From positions 99,592-163,591 of the forward strand of contig NZ_LYRP01000047.1 in assembly GCF_001655675.1 (NCBI RefSeq): a stretch of 64,000 nucleotides of DNA. The letters run 5' to 3'. Within the stretch, counting starts at the first letter, position 1. Every line of letters begins with the position of its first letter. The notes beneath the pieces were generated by a model. The model had not been told where the DNA came from and did not search any database. It saw only the letters and a program-made list of their open reading frames with translations. Below are positions 25,711 through 35,195 of this stretch, piece after piece. Position numbers and translations under genes: made by a program. Origin of the DNA: Mangrovibacter phragmitis (GTDB taxonomy: Bacteria; Pseudomonadota; Gammaproteobacteria; Enterobacterales; Enterobacteriaceae).

Positions 25711-26727
25711 TCAGGCCAACTGGGTTGCTGCTTCTGTTACGGCCTCTTGCTCCAGTGAGCGCCAGCGGTGGCAACTGACCCGATGGCGTTGCGCGACATA
25801 TTCAGTTTCCGGCACCGTTTGCGAACAGGTGGCACTGGCATGAGGACAACGGCTGGCGAATGCGCACCCTTCAGGTAAATGCGCTAAATCAGGTGGAGCG
25901 CCAGGGATGCAATACAATGCATCGCCTTTTTTCAGGCCAGCGCGTGGGCGGCTGCCAAGCAACACCTGGGTATACGGGTGTCGGGGATGTGCGAGGATTT
26001 CCGCCAGCGATGCTTCCTCAACAATGTGCCCGGCATACATCACGGCAACACGGTCAGCAATTTCTACTGCCGCGCCCATGTCATGGGTGACAAAAATAAT
26101 CGACAGCCCTTTCGCCTTTTGCAGCTCGCGCAACAAAATCAGGATCTGAATCTGTACCGTGGCATCCAGTGCCGTAGTTGGTTCATCTGCCAGTAACAGG
26201 TCTGGGTTACAGGACAGAGCCAGTGCAATCATGGCGCGCTGGCGCATACCGCCAGACATCTCATGGGGCCAGGCATCAAGGCGGCTTTCCGGGCTGGGGA
26301 TCTTCACCTGCTGCAAAGCAGACAGCGCCCTTTTCCTGGCCTCTGCGCGTGACAACCCTTCGTGGCGGCGCAGCCCCTCAATAATTTGCTGCCCCACGGT
26401 ATACACCGGGTCGAAGGCCAACAGAGGCTCCTGGAAAATCATCGCGGTTTGGGCACCACGAAACTGGCGCAGTGCCGCCGAAGACATAGCCAAAACATCT
26501 TCCCCCCCAACATGAATCTTGCCGGTTATGCGTGTGCTGTCTGGTGGATGCAGGCGCATCAGTGCGCGTAAGGTAACGCTTTTTCCCGAGCCAGACTCAC
26601 CAATCAGCGCCATCACCTCGCCCTTTTGCACATCAAAAGAGACACCATTTACGGCCTGAATGATCTGCCCGCCGCGGGTAAAGGTGACATGTAAGTCATT
26701 CACTTCAACAAAAGCATCATGCGGCAC
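25711..26727 (-). CDS. Peptide-type ABC transporter ATPase (DppD/OppD-like)
   Basis: This 338-residue ATPase has Walker A GESGSGKSV, Q-loop FQEPLLAFDP, signature MSGGMRQRAMIALAL, Walker B LLADEPTTALD and switch His VTHDMG. The C-terminal oligopeptide extension includes the iron-sulfur-type Cys spacing CAFASRCPHASATC. It is the last gene of a five-gene minus-strand operon and overlaps the preceding ATPase gene by 11 bases. Confidence 0.93.
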   Translation of the reverse strand: MPHDAFVEVNDLHVTFTRGGQIIQAVNGVSFDVQKGEVMALIGESGSGKSVTLRALMRLHPPDSTRITGKIHVGGEDVLAMSSAALRQFRGAQTAMIFQEPLLAFDPVYTVGQQIIEGLRRHEGLSRAEARKRALSALQQVKIPSPESRLDAWPHEMSGGMRQRAMIALALSCNPDLLLADEPTTALDATVQIQILILLRELQKAKGLSIIFVTHDMGAAVEIADRVAVMYAGHIVEEASLAEILAHPRHPYTQVLLGSRPRAGLKKGDALYCIPGAPPDLAHLPEGCAFASRCPHASATCSQTVPETEYVAQRHRVSCHRWRSLEQEAVTEAATQLA

Positions 26728-27760
26728 TGTACACCTCCCGAACCGGAGTTTCGACGTACCAGGGTGAACCAGGCTGAGCCATCAGGCAGGCGGCCTGATG
26801 CCCTTCACTCACTGCACTCAACTGAGGTTTCACTTGTTGGCAAACCGGTTTCGCCTGCGGGCAACGGGTATGAAACCGGCAACCCGTCGGCGGTGAAATG
26901 GGGCTGGGGGGATCCCCCGACAAAGGTGAAGCCAGGGTTCTGTGATTTGGGTCCATCGATGGCATAGAGCTCAGCAGCGCCTGGGTATAAGGGTGCGCCG
27001 CACCGGTAAACAGAGCTTCAGCAGGCCCCACTTCCACCACCTCGCCCAGGTACATCACCAGAATACGGTCAGATAGCCAGCGAACAACATGTAAGTCATG
27101 GCTGATAAACACATAGGTCAAATCCAGGGTGCGTTTTAAATCCTGCAATAGTGTCAGCACCTGAGCTTCCACTGATTTATCCAGCGCGGACACAGCTTCA
27201 TCCAGAATCACCATGCGGGGTTTCATGGCAAGAGCACGGGCAATGTTCACACGCTGGCGCTGGCCACCAGATAACTCATGGGGATAACGCCCGGCAAAGC
27301 GAGCCGGATCCAGCCCAACATGCGCCAGCAAATAGTGGGCGTACTCACGAGCTTCACGAGCAGAAACACCATGTACCCGCTGCCCAAACGCAATGCTCTC
27401 TTCCATAGTCATACGGGGGTTGAGCGAAGCGTAACTGTCCTGAAACACCATCTGTACCTGGCGGCGGTAAGCTTTCATGGACAGCGCAGCAGAGCCAACA
27501 CTCTGCCCGTCAAATACCAGTTCGCCTTTATCCTGGGTGAGTAACTGCATTAATAACCGTGCCGTGGTGGATTTGCCGCAACCGGACTCCCCCACCACAC
27601 CCAGAGTTTCCCCTTTTTTTACTTCAAAATTAACGTTATCTACAGCCTGAACCTGTACCCGCCCTTGTGCGCTACGCACCGGGAAATACTTCACCAGCCC
27701 GGAAACACGTAACAAAGGCTGCGCAGGCCCGCCAATATCCTGATTATGAAAAGGTTGCAT
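26717..27760 (-). CDS. Peptide-type ABC transporter ATPase (DppF/OppF-like)
   Basis: This 347-residue ATPase carries Walker A GESGCGKST, Q-loop VFQDSYASLNPRMT, signature LSGGQRQRVNIARAL, Walker B MVILDEAVSALD and the C-terminal CRFHTRCPQAKPVC motif of the OppF group. DEAVSALD in place of the usual DEPVSALD or DEPTSALD is a common variant. It pairs with the downstream ATPase as a heterodimer. Confidence 0.93.
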   Translation of the reverse strand: MQPFHNQDIGGPAQPLLRVSGLVKYFPVRSAQGRVQVQAVDNVNFEVKKGETLGVVGESGCGKSTTARLLMQLLTQDKGELVFDGQSVGSAALSMKAYRRQVQMVFQDSYASLNPRMTMEESIAFGQRVHGVSAREAREYAHYLLAHVGLDPARFAGRYPHELSGGQRQRVNIARALAMKPRMVILDEAVSALDKSVEAQVLTLLQDLKRTLDLTYVFISHDLHVVRWLSDRILVMYLGEVVEVGPAEALFTGAAHPYTQALLSSMPSMDPNHRTLASPLSGDPPSPISPPTGCRFHTRCPQAKPVCQQVKPQLSAVSEGHQAACLMAQPGSPWYVETPVREVYSAA

Positions 27761-27763
27761 CCG

Positions 27764-28657
27764 TTACTCCTTAATGGCCATGGCTGCGCGCAGGCGATCA
27801 GCAAGAATATTGAAGGAGATAGACGTGATGAAAATCATCATGCCTGGTAAAGCCGCCACCCAGGGTTGGGTATAAATAGCCGTGCGCAACGTGTTGAGCA
27901 TCAGCCCCCATTCGGGTTCAGGTGGCCGTACTCCAAGCCCCAGAAAAGAGAGGCCGGAAGCCAGAATCATGCAGACAGAAATTAACCCGGTAGAGAACAC
28001 AAATACCGGCCCGAGAACATTGCCCAGCACCTGAACGCGAATAATGGTAAAGGCACTCGCTCCCGTGGCTCTGGCCGCATCGATATAATCCATATTGCGC
28101 ACTTGAGCGGTAACACTTTCAGCGATACGGGCAACCTGGGGCACAAACACCAGAGTCAGGGATAACAACGCATTCCCGATCCCGGCCCCCAACGCGCCAG
28201 ATAACGCAATGGCCAGCAGAACAGAAGGAAAGGCATAAAACACATCCACAGTGCGCATAATCGCACTGTTTACCCAGCCTCCGGCGTACCCGGCCACGAT
28301 ACCTATCGTCCCGCCGATAAAAAACGCCAGGATTACCGGCATAATCCCCATAAATAGCGATAAACGCGTGCCCAGAATCAACCGCGACAGCATGTCGCGC
28401 CCCAGTTCATCAGAACCCAGGGGGAAACCATCAGTCCCAATGGGTTTGAGGCGCAAAAACATGGATGTCTGGTAGGGGTCTTTGGTTATCAGCCAGGGGC
28501 CAGCCACGGCTAAAAACAGCAGAGCGATAATGATGGCAGCGACAAACATGCCGCCGGGGTCTTTTGCCAGCCTCAGTGCGACGCCAGACCAGTAGCTATC
28601 TGAAGCCGGAACAACAGGCAATGTATCAGGTGCTTTTGGTGTCACAGAATCAACCAT
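27764..28657 (-). CDS. Peptide-type ABC permease (DppC-like)
   Basis: This 297-residue permease has a cytosolic N-terminus, then FLAVAGPWLITKDPYQ and the GTDGFPLGSDELGRDMLSRLILGTRLSL block typical of DppC/OppC. The EAA loop is YIDAARATGASAFTIIRVQVLGN. It sits 2 nt after the DppB-like gene and 3 nt before the DppF-like ATPase. Confidence 0.93.
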   Translation of the reverse strand: MVDSVTPKAPDTLPVVPASDSYWSGVALRLAKDPGGMFVAAIIIALLFLAVAGPWLITKDPYQTSMFLRLKPIGTDGFPLGSDELGRDMLSRLILGTRLSLFMGIMPVILAFFIGGTIGIVAGYAGGWVNSAIMRTVDVFYAFPSVLLAIALSGALGAGIGNALLSLTLVFVPQVARIAESVTAQVRNMDYIDAARATGASAFTIIRVQVLGNVLGPVFVFSTGLISVCMILASGLSFLGLGVRPPEPEWGLMLNTLRTAIYTQPWVAALPGMMIFITSISFNILADRLRAAMAIKE

Positions 28658-28659
28658 CC

Positions 28660-29613
28660 TCAGCTCCTTTTAATTCGCGGATCAAGCGCAGACTGGAGCA
28701 TGTCTACCAGCAAATTCAGCAGCACAAAAAACAGTGCCAGAACCCAGATAGTTCCCTGTAACAGCGGCAAGTCTCGCTGGAAAATTGCCGTGTTGAGCAA
28801 CATCCCCGTACCCGGCCAGGAAAATACCGTCTCAACCAGGATTGAACCGCCCATCAGGTAACCCACCTGCAGCCCCATCACCGCCAGGGCGGTTGGCGCG
28901 GCATTTTTCACCACATGGCCAAAAATACTCGCTTCACTCAGCCCTCTGGCCCGTAACCCGGTAATAAATTCCTGGCTCAATAAGTCTGCGACCTGAGAAC
29001 GCACGGTACGGGCAATAATACCTGTGGGAATGACAGATAACGTAATGGCCGGGAGCAACATAAATTGCATATGCTCCCAGTTCCACGCCCAGCCCACTTC
29101 GCCTATCGGCCCGCCGCCTGTAGCAGGTAGCACCGACAGTTTTACGCTGAAAATAATGACCAGCAGCATACCCAGCCAGTAGTGCGGCACACTCACGCCA
29201 AACACCGATAACACCGATGCCAGGCGGTCCACCAGGCTGTTGCGGTAATAACCGGCAACAAACCCGAACAGGCTTCCCAGCAAAAAACCCACCAGTGTTG
29301 CCAGCACAGCCAGGCGCAGCGAATAGGTCACCGCCGTCATTACCTCGCTGAATACCGGCCGCCCGGTGGCGACCGACATACCCAAATCGCCATGCAATGC
29401 CCGCCACAGCCAGTGGACAAACTGAACCGGTAGCGGTTTATCGAAGCCATAAGCCTGCATCAGACTGCGGCGTAGTGCTTCTGAAGCATCTGGCGGCATA
29501 ACGGAAACCAGCGGGTCGCCGGGGGCTATCTGTACCAACAGGAAACAGATAATCGCTACCCCCAGCATGGTGGGAACCGCCAGCAATACTCGGTAAAAGA
29601 CAGACCGAAACAT
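28660..29613 (-). CDS. Peptide-type ABC permease (DppB-like)
   Basis: This 317-residue permease opens with FYRVLLAVPTMLGVAIICFLLVQIAPGDP, the standard DppB start, and contains SVPHYWLGMLLVIIFS, the EAA loop FITGLRARGLSEASIFGHVVKNA and LVETVFSWPGTGMLL. It forms the channel with the DppC-like partner. Confidence 0.94.
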   Translation of the reverse strand: MFRSVFYRVLLAVPTMLGVAIICFLLVQIAPGDPLVSVMPPDASEALRRSLMQAYGFDKPLPVQFVHWLWRALHGDLGMSVATGRPVFSEVMTAVTYSLRLAVLATLVGFLLGSLFGFVAGYYRNSLVDRLASVLSVFGVSVPHYWLGMLLVIIFSVKLSVLPATGGGPIGEVGWAWNWEHMQFMLLPAITLSVIPTGIIARTVRSQVADLLSQEFITGLRARGLSEASIFGHVVKNAAPTALAVMGLQVGYLMGGSILVETVFSWPGTGMLLNTAIFQRDLPLLQGTIWVLALFFVLLNLLVDMLQSALDPRIKRS

Positions 29614-29634
29614 GCTTCCCTCCTGAGTTCTCAG

Positions 29635-31296
29635 TTACTCTTTTTTGCTCACCAGCGCGAGATCGATAAACCAGCTTTGCGGCTGTACCACCCCAGTGAC
29701 AGCAGGTGAAATTGCCCGGGGACCAACATCATGGGCAACAAACAGGAACGGAACCTGGTCCACCAGCTCGGTGTGCAATGCAGCAGCGGCTTTGTTCATC
29801 TCATCCGTGCTGAAGGCATTTTTCACCGCCGTTGCCAGTTTTTCAGTTTCAGGTGTGGCGAAATAACCCCAGTTAGTGGCAACCGGTGGGAAGGCTTTCG
29901 CCGTTGAGAAACGGATCATGCCAAAGTAGGGATCGAGCGCGGCGGCACTGACGTTGATCGCATCAATACCTTTGGCTGCCGGATCTTTTGCCCCCAAACG
30001 CCAGTTGGTAAACAAGGTATTCCATTCCTGGACCTTGATATCCACGTTGAAATAGCAACTTTTCAGGCTTTGTTGGATGTATTCGTTCATGGGTAACGGC
30101 TGCATCTGCCCGGAGCCGGATGCCGAGGTCGCCACAGTCACATGCAGTGGTTTGCTGGCGCTGTAACCGGCTTCTTCCATCAACTTACGTGCGGTATCGG
30201 GATCATATTTAATTTTGAAGGTGGGGTTGCCATGCCAGGGGTTACCGGGTTCATACACGCCGGTGGCCGCCTCCATGTAGCCGCCAAGGTAATTTTTCAG
30301 CTCTGCACGGTTGATACACAGGTTAGCCGCCTTACGCACCCGGATATCCAGCCAGGGCGACCCTTTCAGGAATGAGAACTGCCAGGGCCAGACATGAGGC
30401 TGAATATTGGCGTAGATCTTGTAGCCCTGGGCTTTTATTTGATCGAGCGCGTCCGGCGCTGGCGCTTCTATCCAGTCCACTTGTTTTGAGAGCAATGCAG
30501 CAGTGCGCGCATTAGCTTCCGGCAGTGGGATCAGCACCACTTTGTCCACTTTCGGAATACGTGCTTTATTCCAGTAATTAGGGTTCTTTTTCAGGATCAA
30601 CTGCTGGCGGGGAACTAACTTTTCCAGTTCAAACGGGCCGCTTCCTACAGCATGTGCTGCGAACTCCGTCCACGCCGTTTTGCTGCGTGTGGCGTCATCG
30701 CCATCTGAAGCCGGGATAGCCGCAAAAATTTTCTGCCAGGCCGTGGGCGAAACAATAAACAGATTCGTGAGGTTATAAGGCAGGAGCGCATCCGGTTCTG
30801 ATGTGGTCAGGGCAACGGTGTAATCATCAATTTTCGTGGCTCCGCGCAGTGTTGGCATACGCGATAAGGTATTGCCAATCTGCCCTGGTGCGTATTGTAC
30901 AGCGGTTTTATCCAGAACTTTGTTAACGTTCCAGACAATGGCATCGGCATTGACTGGCGTACCATCATGGAAGGTGGCATCGTGGCGCAAAGTGAAGATC
31001 CAGCGCGTGTGATCATCCGGGTCAACATGCCATTCGGTGGCAAGCCCTGGCACCAAACCACTGGGTTTTTCGCCTTGTGAAAGATCCCACTCAACCAGTG
31101 AATCGTACAAAGGGATCCCGGTGAAACGGTTACCTTCATAGCCCTGATCTGGCTGGCCCAGAGTCAGGGGAATATCCGCTGCAGTCATAGCAATACGCAG
31201 CGTTGACGCATTTACCAGTGAACTACTCAAAAGCGCCAGAGAACCCAGCGCCAGTGCGAACTTACTTTTACGGCCCGGAAAAGATAATTTCAGCAT
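29635..31296 (-). CDS. Peptide-type ABC periplasmic binding protein (family 5)
   Basis: This 553-residue protein starts at ATG 31296 (AGGGA 8 nt upstream) with a signal peptide (MLKLSFPGRKSKFALALGSLALLSSSLVNA). The longer open frame upstream is ignored because it lacks such signals. Family 5 signs include YDSLVEWD, PGLATEWHVDPDDHTRWIFTLRHDATFHDGTPVNADAIVWN and GSGPFELEK. It delivers a ligand, likely a peptide or modified amino acid, to the importer encoded downstream. Confidence 0.9.
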   Translation of the reverse strand: MLKLSFPGRKSKFALALGSLALLSSSLVNASTLRIAMTAADIPLTLGQPDQGYEGNRFTGIPLYDSLVEWDLSQGEKPSGLVPGLATEWHVDPDDHTRWIFTLRHDATFHDGTPVNADAIVWNVNKVLDKTAVQYAPGQIGNTLSRMPTLRGATKIDDYTVALTTSEPDALLPYNLTNLFIVSPTAWQKIFAAIPASDGDDATRSKTAWTEFAAHAVGSGPFELEKLVPRQQLILKKNPNYWNKARIPKVDKVVLIPLPEANARTAALLSKQVDWIEAPAPDALDQIKAQGYKIYANIQPHVWPWQFSFLKGSPWLDIRVRKAANLCINRAELKNYLGGYMEAATGVYEPGNPWHGNPTFKIKYDPDTARKLMEEAGYSASKPLHVTVATSASGSGQMQPLPMNEYIQQSLKSCYFNVDIKVQEWNTLFTNWRLGAKDPAAKGIDAINVSAAALDPYFGMIRFSTAKAFPPVATNWGYFATPETEKLATAVKNAFSTDEMNKAAAALHTELVDQVPFLFVAHDVGPRAISPAVTGVVQPQSWFIDLALVSKKE

Positions 31297-31646
31297 GTTG
31301 ATGTCCCTGTTAAATAAATGACAGGAAACATCGAGCAAAATATGTACCAAATGGTGAAAAATCGGGAAATAACTCATAAAACAATGAAACAATATCATTA
31401 TCTTATGCTTACAAATCGTTAACGACCGCAACAAATAACCGAAACTTATAGCAAGGTTGCGCAAACGCACTATCACAGTGAGTGCGTTGCACCAACAGCC
31501 TGTATTACGCTAAATAACATCATGTTATTGATAGAAAACGCACAGTTTGAATAAGCCACCATGTAGCCATTCACCAGGTACACTGGCGGTTAAGCAGCCA
31601 GGTTGCGCAGAACCTGGCCCTCCGTCAATCTCAGCCAGAGTAGTGA
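31297..31646. other. Intergenic region between aer and the first peptide ABC operon
   Basis: This 350-nt region holds no gene. Next to the ABC operon it is AT-rich and should carry that operon's promoter. Next to aer lies the hairpin GCCAGGTT-GCGCAG-AACCTGGC (31597-31618), a possible aer terminator without a good T run. Confidence 0.5.
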
Positions 31647-33188
31647 TTACCCCGCCTGAGAAAGCACGCCAACTGCATCCTGAAGACGTTCCGCCCGGTA
31701 TTTCACCATGTCGGCAATTTGTGCATTGCTTTCCACCAGTTGCGCGTTACTGGAAGTGATCCCATCCAGCGCCGCCACCACTTCGGTCAACCCGGATAGC
31801 CCGGAAGCCTGTTCACGGGTCGCCTTGCTGATGCGGGTAATCAGTTGTGTGACATTTTGTACCCGGTCCACAATGTCCTGAATGGTTTGCCCTGCCTGGT
31901 GAACCTGTACAGAGCCCGATTCAACTTTCCTGGCACTTTCTTCAATTAACTGGCGAATTTCATTAGCTGCAGACGCGCTGCGTTGTGCCAGATGGCGCAC
32001 TTCCTGCGCCACAACTGCAAATCCTTTTCCCTGCTCCCCCGCCCGCGCAGCTTCGACGGCGGCATTCAGTGCCAGAATATTGGTCTGGAAAGCGATGTCA
32101 TTAATTAATGAGGTGATGGTACCGATTTGCTGAGTACTGCTGGCAATATCATCCATAGTGGTGACTACCGTTTTCATTGCCTGCCCACCGCTTTGTGCCA
32201 CCTGGCTGGCATCGGAAGAGAGTTGGTTAGCTTGTTCAGCGGTTTGCGAATTGGACTGCACAGTCTCGGCCATCTGATTCATTGTTGTGACCGTAGCCTG
32301 GACATTATCTACCGACTGCTGCGTACGATGGTTCAGGTCTTCGTTGCTCTTTGCAAGCTCTTCACTCCCCTGACGCACGGTGTTGATTTGTTGGGTGACA
32401 TCATTCATCAACCAGCGGCACATCAGCCCTAGTTGACCAATGGCCCGTAAGGTACGGCCAATTTCATCTGCACGGTGTATATGACGTATTGACTGACGCT
32501 CACCGGTGGCAACCTCCAGTGCCTGGGTTGCCACATCCTCTACAGGCCGGGCTACCTGCCAGACCATCATGCCCATCCCAACCAGCATAACCAGCGCCGC
32601 CGTCGCTAATTCGCCCAGCAACATCATGCCCCGCTCACCTTGTACGACGGCCAGCACTGCGAATAAGGCCCACAACAAAGCAAACACACCGCCTATGCGC
32701 TGACGGAGTGAAAGGCGGGGCAATATTCCCGACAAACCTTTACCCAGCACCAGGCCTTTGAAAATCCGCTTTGTACTGCGCCCTTCATTAAGCGCGCTAT
32801 ACAGCGATTCTGCACCGGCGATTTCATCGCGATTCGCCGCCACTCTTATCGACATATAGCCAGTCACTTTGCCCTCTCTTTTCATTGGGCAGACATTGGC
32901 GCGAACCCAATAATGGTCGCCATCTTTACACCGGTTTTTCACAATTCCAGTCCAGGGTTCGCCACTGCGCAACGTGGCCCACATATCGGCAAATGCGGCT
33001 TTTGGCATATCCGGGTGGCGCAAAATATTATGTGGGCTGCCAGTGAGTTCATCCAGACTGTAACCACTGATATGGACAAAATCATCATTAGCATGAGTGA
33101 TATAGCTGGCGAGGTCTGTGGTCGACATCAGTGTTGCTGAGCTTTCCAGTTTTTTTTCTGTTTGGGTAACAGGAGGGCGAGAAGTCAT
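31647..33188 (-). CDS. aer: Aerotaxis receptor
   Basis: Aer senses the redox state through FAD and steers swimming toward favourable oxygen. The 513 residues have an N-terminal PAS domain (~20-120: [43 protein letters not shown] is the E. coli-like FAD PAS start), a hydrophobic membrane hairpin near 165-215, a HAMP-like linker with the Aer-specific [16 protein letters not shown], and the chemoreceptor hairpin with tip [36 protein letters not shown]. There is no C-terminal NWETF pentapeptide, as in E. coli Aer. A sigma-28-like promoter precedes it, in line with flagellar control. In E. coli it sits between yqjI and patA; here two ABC operons flank it. Confidence 0.96.
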   Translation of the reverse strand: MTSRPPVTQTEKKLESSATLMSTTDLASYITHANDDFVHISGYSLDELTGSPHNILRHPDMPKAAFADMWATLRSGEPWTGIVKNRCKDGDHYWVRANVCPMKREGKVTGYMSIRVAANRDEIAGAESLYSALNEGRSTKRIFKGLVLGKGLSGILPRLSLRQRIGGVFALLWALFAVLAVVQGERGMMLLGELATAALVMLVGMGMMVWQVARPVEDVATQALEVATGERQSIRHIHRADEIGRTLRAIGQLGLMCRWLMNDVTQQINTVRQGSEELAKSNEDLNHRTQQSVDNVQATVTTMNQMAETVQSNSQTAEQANQLSSDASQVAQSGGQAMKTVVTTMDDIASSTQQIGTITSLINDIAFQTNILALNAAVEAARAGEQGKGFAVVAQEVRHLAQRSASAANEIRQLIEESARKVESGSVQVHQAGQTIQDIVDRVQNVTQLITRISKATREQASGLSGLTEVVAALDGITSSNAQLVESNAQIADMVKYRAERLQDAVGVLSQAG

Positions 33189-33243
33189 GTACAGCTCCGA
33201 AAAAACAGTTGCCTGTTTGTTAAAAACATTCCAGTGAATTGTT

Positions 33244-33270
33244 ATTTCGGCGCTAAAAAATTTATCTTTA
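33244..33270 (-). promoter_or_regulatory. Sigma-28 (FliA) promoter for aer
   Basis: On the minus strand TAAAGATA-N11-GCCGAAAT matches TAAAGTTT-N11-GCCGATAA at 12 of 16 positions with exact spacing. The -10 end is 56 bp before the aer start. E. coli aer is FliA-dependent. Confidence 0.75.
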
Positions 33271-33493
33271 GGTTTATTGTGTGATCACAATCGCATTTAT
33301 CCACTAATAAGATCAGGTTATTCGCACAGACATGTCTGCCACGTATATAACCCGCCAGATATTTTATGAAAGCAATAATTTCATAAAGTTACTATATAGC
33401 CATGATGACATTTGACTATATGGATATTACTTATTTTCATAGGTTACCTGCGCAATATGGCTTTATCTCCGGGACTAAAAGCCCTAACGTTAT
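33271..33493. other. Rest of the aer/ABC divergent region
   Basis: About 220 nt with no gene. It contains palindromes TGTGATCACA (33280-33289) and CAGACATGTCTG (33327-33338), which may be operators for the second ABC operon; neither fits a regulator I can name. Confidence 0.45.
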
Positions 33494-33529
33494 GTGAACA
33501 ATAATGTCGAAACGTTAATTGGGATGATT

Positions 33530-35107
33530 ATGCGCAAGAAATACCTTCCTGCTGTATTACTGACAGCGCTCTCTGCCAGTATTTTTTCTGCTCAGGCTGC
33601 CACACCACCCAATACCCTGGTTGTTGCCCAGGGGCTTGATGACCTGGTTAGCCTTGACCCGGCTGAAGCCAACGAATTGTCGAGCATTCAAACCATTCCC
33701 TCTTTATACCAACGCCTGGTACAGGCTGACCGGGATAACCCGGAAAAAGTTATTCCAGTACTGGCTGAAAGCTGGACAACTGATGCAGCCAGCAAAACAC
33801 TGACGATAACACTGCGTAACGGCGCAGTATTTGCTTCCGGAAACCCGGTGCGCCCTGAAGATGTTATTTGGTCATATACCCGGGCCATTAATCTGAATAA
33901 ATCCCCCGCATTTATACTTAATGTTCTGGGCTGGTCACCGAAGAATATCGCCAAACAATTCAAGAAGGTTGACGACCACCGATTACAGATTCACTGGACT
34001 GCCGATGTCAGCCCGGCGGTTGCCTTAAATATTCTGTCCACGCCAATCGCTTCTATTGTGGATGAGAAACAAGTGGCCTCTCATGCCAAAAACAATGATT
34101 TCGGTAATGCATGGCTGAAAATGCATTCGGCGGGAAGTGGCCCCTACAGCATGCGGGTTTACCAGCCCCACCAGGCAATAGTGCTGGATGCCAATGCTTC
34201 CTCGCCTGGCGATAAAGCCAGGATGGCTCACATAATTATCAAGAATGTGCCCGACCCGGCCGCGCGTCGCCTGTTAATCCAGCAGGGGGATGCCGATATA
34301 GCCCGTGACCTGGGCGCAGACCAGACCAGTGCGCTGCAAGGCAAACCTGGCGTAAAAGTGCTGAGCATTCCTTCTGCTGAACAGAACTACCTGGTGTTTA
34401 ACACCGGTAATAGTGCTAATCCGCTCCTGAAGAACCCGGCATTCTGGGAGGCTGCTCGCTGGCTGGTTGATTATAAAGGCATTACGCAGGATCTGCTGAA
34501 AGGCCAGTATTTTATTCACCAGAGCTTTCTGCCTGTTGGCTTACCGGGTGCTATCGAAAGTAACCCTTTCCACTTTGATCCTGAAAAAGCCAAAGCGATT
34601 TTAAGCAAAGCAGGAATTAAAGACGCACACTTTACGCTGGATGTGGAAAACAAACCGCCATTCATCACTATTGCCCAGTCTATGCAGGCCAGTTTTGCAC
34701 AGGGTGGCGTAAAAATAGATTTACTGCCTGCCGCAGGTAGCCAGGTGTATGCCCGGGTGCGGGCCAAACAACACCAGGCCGCCATTCGTCTGTGGATCCC
34801 GGATTATTTTGATGCGCACTCAAATGCCAGCGCATTTGCTTACAATGATGGTAAATCCAGCACTGTCGCAGGGTTGAATGGCTGGATGAACCCTGAAATG
34901 AATAAGCAAACACTGGCCGCCGTGGCTGAAGCCGACCCCGCTAAACGCCTGTCTATGTATCAACAGATGCAGGAGAAGTTACAGCACAACTCACCGTATG
35001 TATTTATTGACCAGGGGAAAACCCAGGTGGTGGTACGCGATAACGTGAAGGGCTACCAACAAGGGCTGAACGCCGATATGGTGTACTATGACCGCGTAAC
35101 CAAATAA
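33530..35107 (+). CDS. Second peptide-type ABC periplasmic binding protein (family 5)
   Basis: About 525 residues from ATG 33530; an ATG two codons earlier is also possible. The signal peptide is MRKKYLPAVLLTALSASIFSAQA, cut before ATPPN. Family 5 features are LVVAQGLDDLVSLDPAEANE, LAESWTTDAASKTLTITLRNGAVFASGNPVRPEDVIWSY and GSGPYSMRVYQP. It is clearly different in sequence from the binding protein at 29635, so the ligands probably differ. It begins a five-gene operon. Confidence 0.9.
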   Translation: MRKKYLPAVLLTALSASIFSAQAATPPNTLVVAQGLDDLVSLDPAEANELSSIQTIPSLYQRLVQADRDNPEKVIPVLAESWTTDAASKTLTITLRNGAVFASGNPVRPEDVIWSYTRAINLNKSPAFILNVLGWSPKNIAKQFKKVDDHRLQIHWTADVSPAVALNILSTPIASIVDEKQVASHAKNNDFGNAWLKMHSAGSGPYSMRVYQPHQAIVLDANASSPGDKARMAHIIIKNVPDPAARRLLIQQGDADIARDLGADQTSALQGKPGVKVLSIPSAEQNYLVFNTGNSANPLLKNPAFWEAARWLVDYKGITQDLLKGQYFIHQSFLPVGLPGAIESNPFHFDPEKAKAILSKAGIKDAHFTLDVENKPPFITIAQSMQASFAQGGVKIDLLPAAGSQVYARVRAKQHQAAIRLWIPDYFDAHSNASAFAYNDGKSSTVAGLNGWMNPEMNKQTLAAVAEADPAKRLSMYQQMQEKLQHNSPYVFIDQGKTQVVVRDNVKGYQQGLNADMVYYDRVTK

Positions 35108-35122
35108 TACCGGTCTCTTTAG

Positions 35123-35153
35123 CGGCGCAGGGCAATATTACACCCTGTGCCGG
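35123..35153 (+). terminator. Attenuating hairpin after the second binding protein gene
   Basis: CGGCGCAGGG pairs with CCCTGTGCCG (one wobble) and is followed by TTTATT, in the 88-nt gap before the permease gene. It probably reduces expression of the downstream genes relative to the binding protein. Confidence 0.7.
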
Positions 35154-35195
35154 TTTATTCCCCTGGTTCTGTCTTACCCAAATAGAGTTTTTTTC

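Noticed and set aside
25305..25774. Open frames in the gap after the MocR gene
   Set aside because: Neither strand shows a ribosome binding site, a recognisable product or coupling to neighbours; treated as non-coding.
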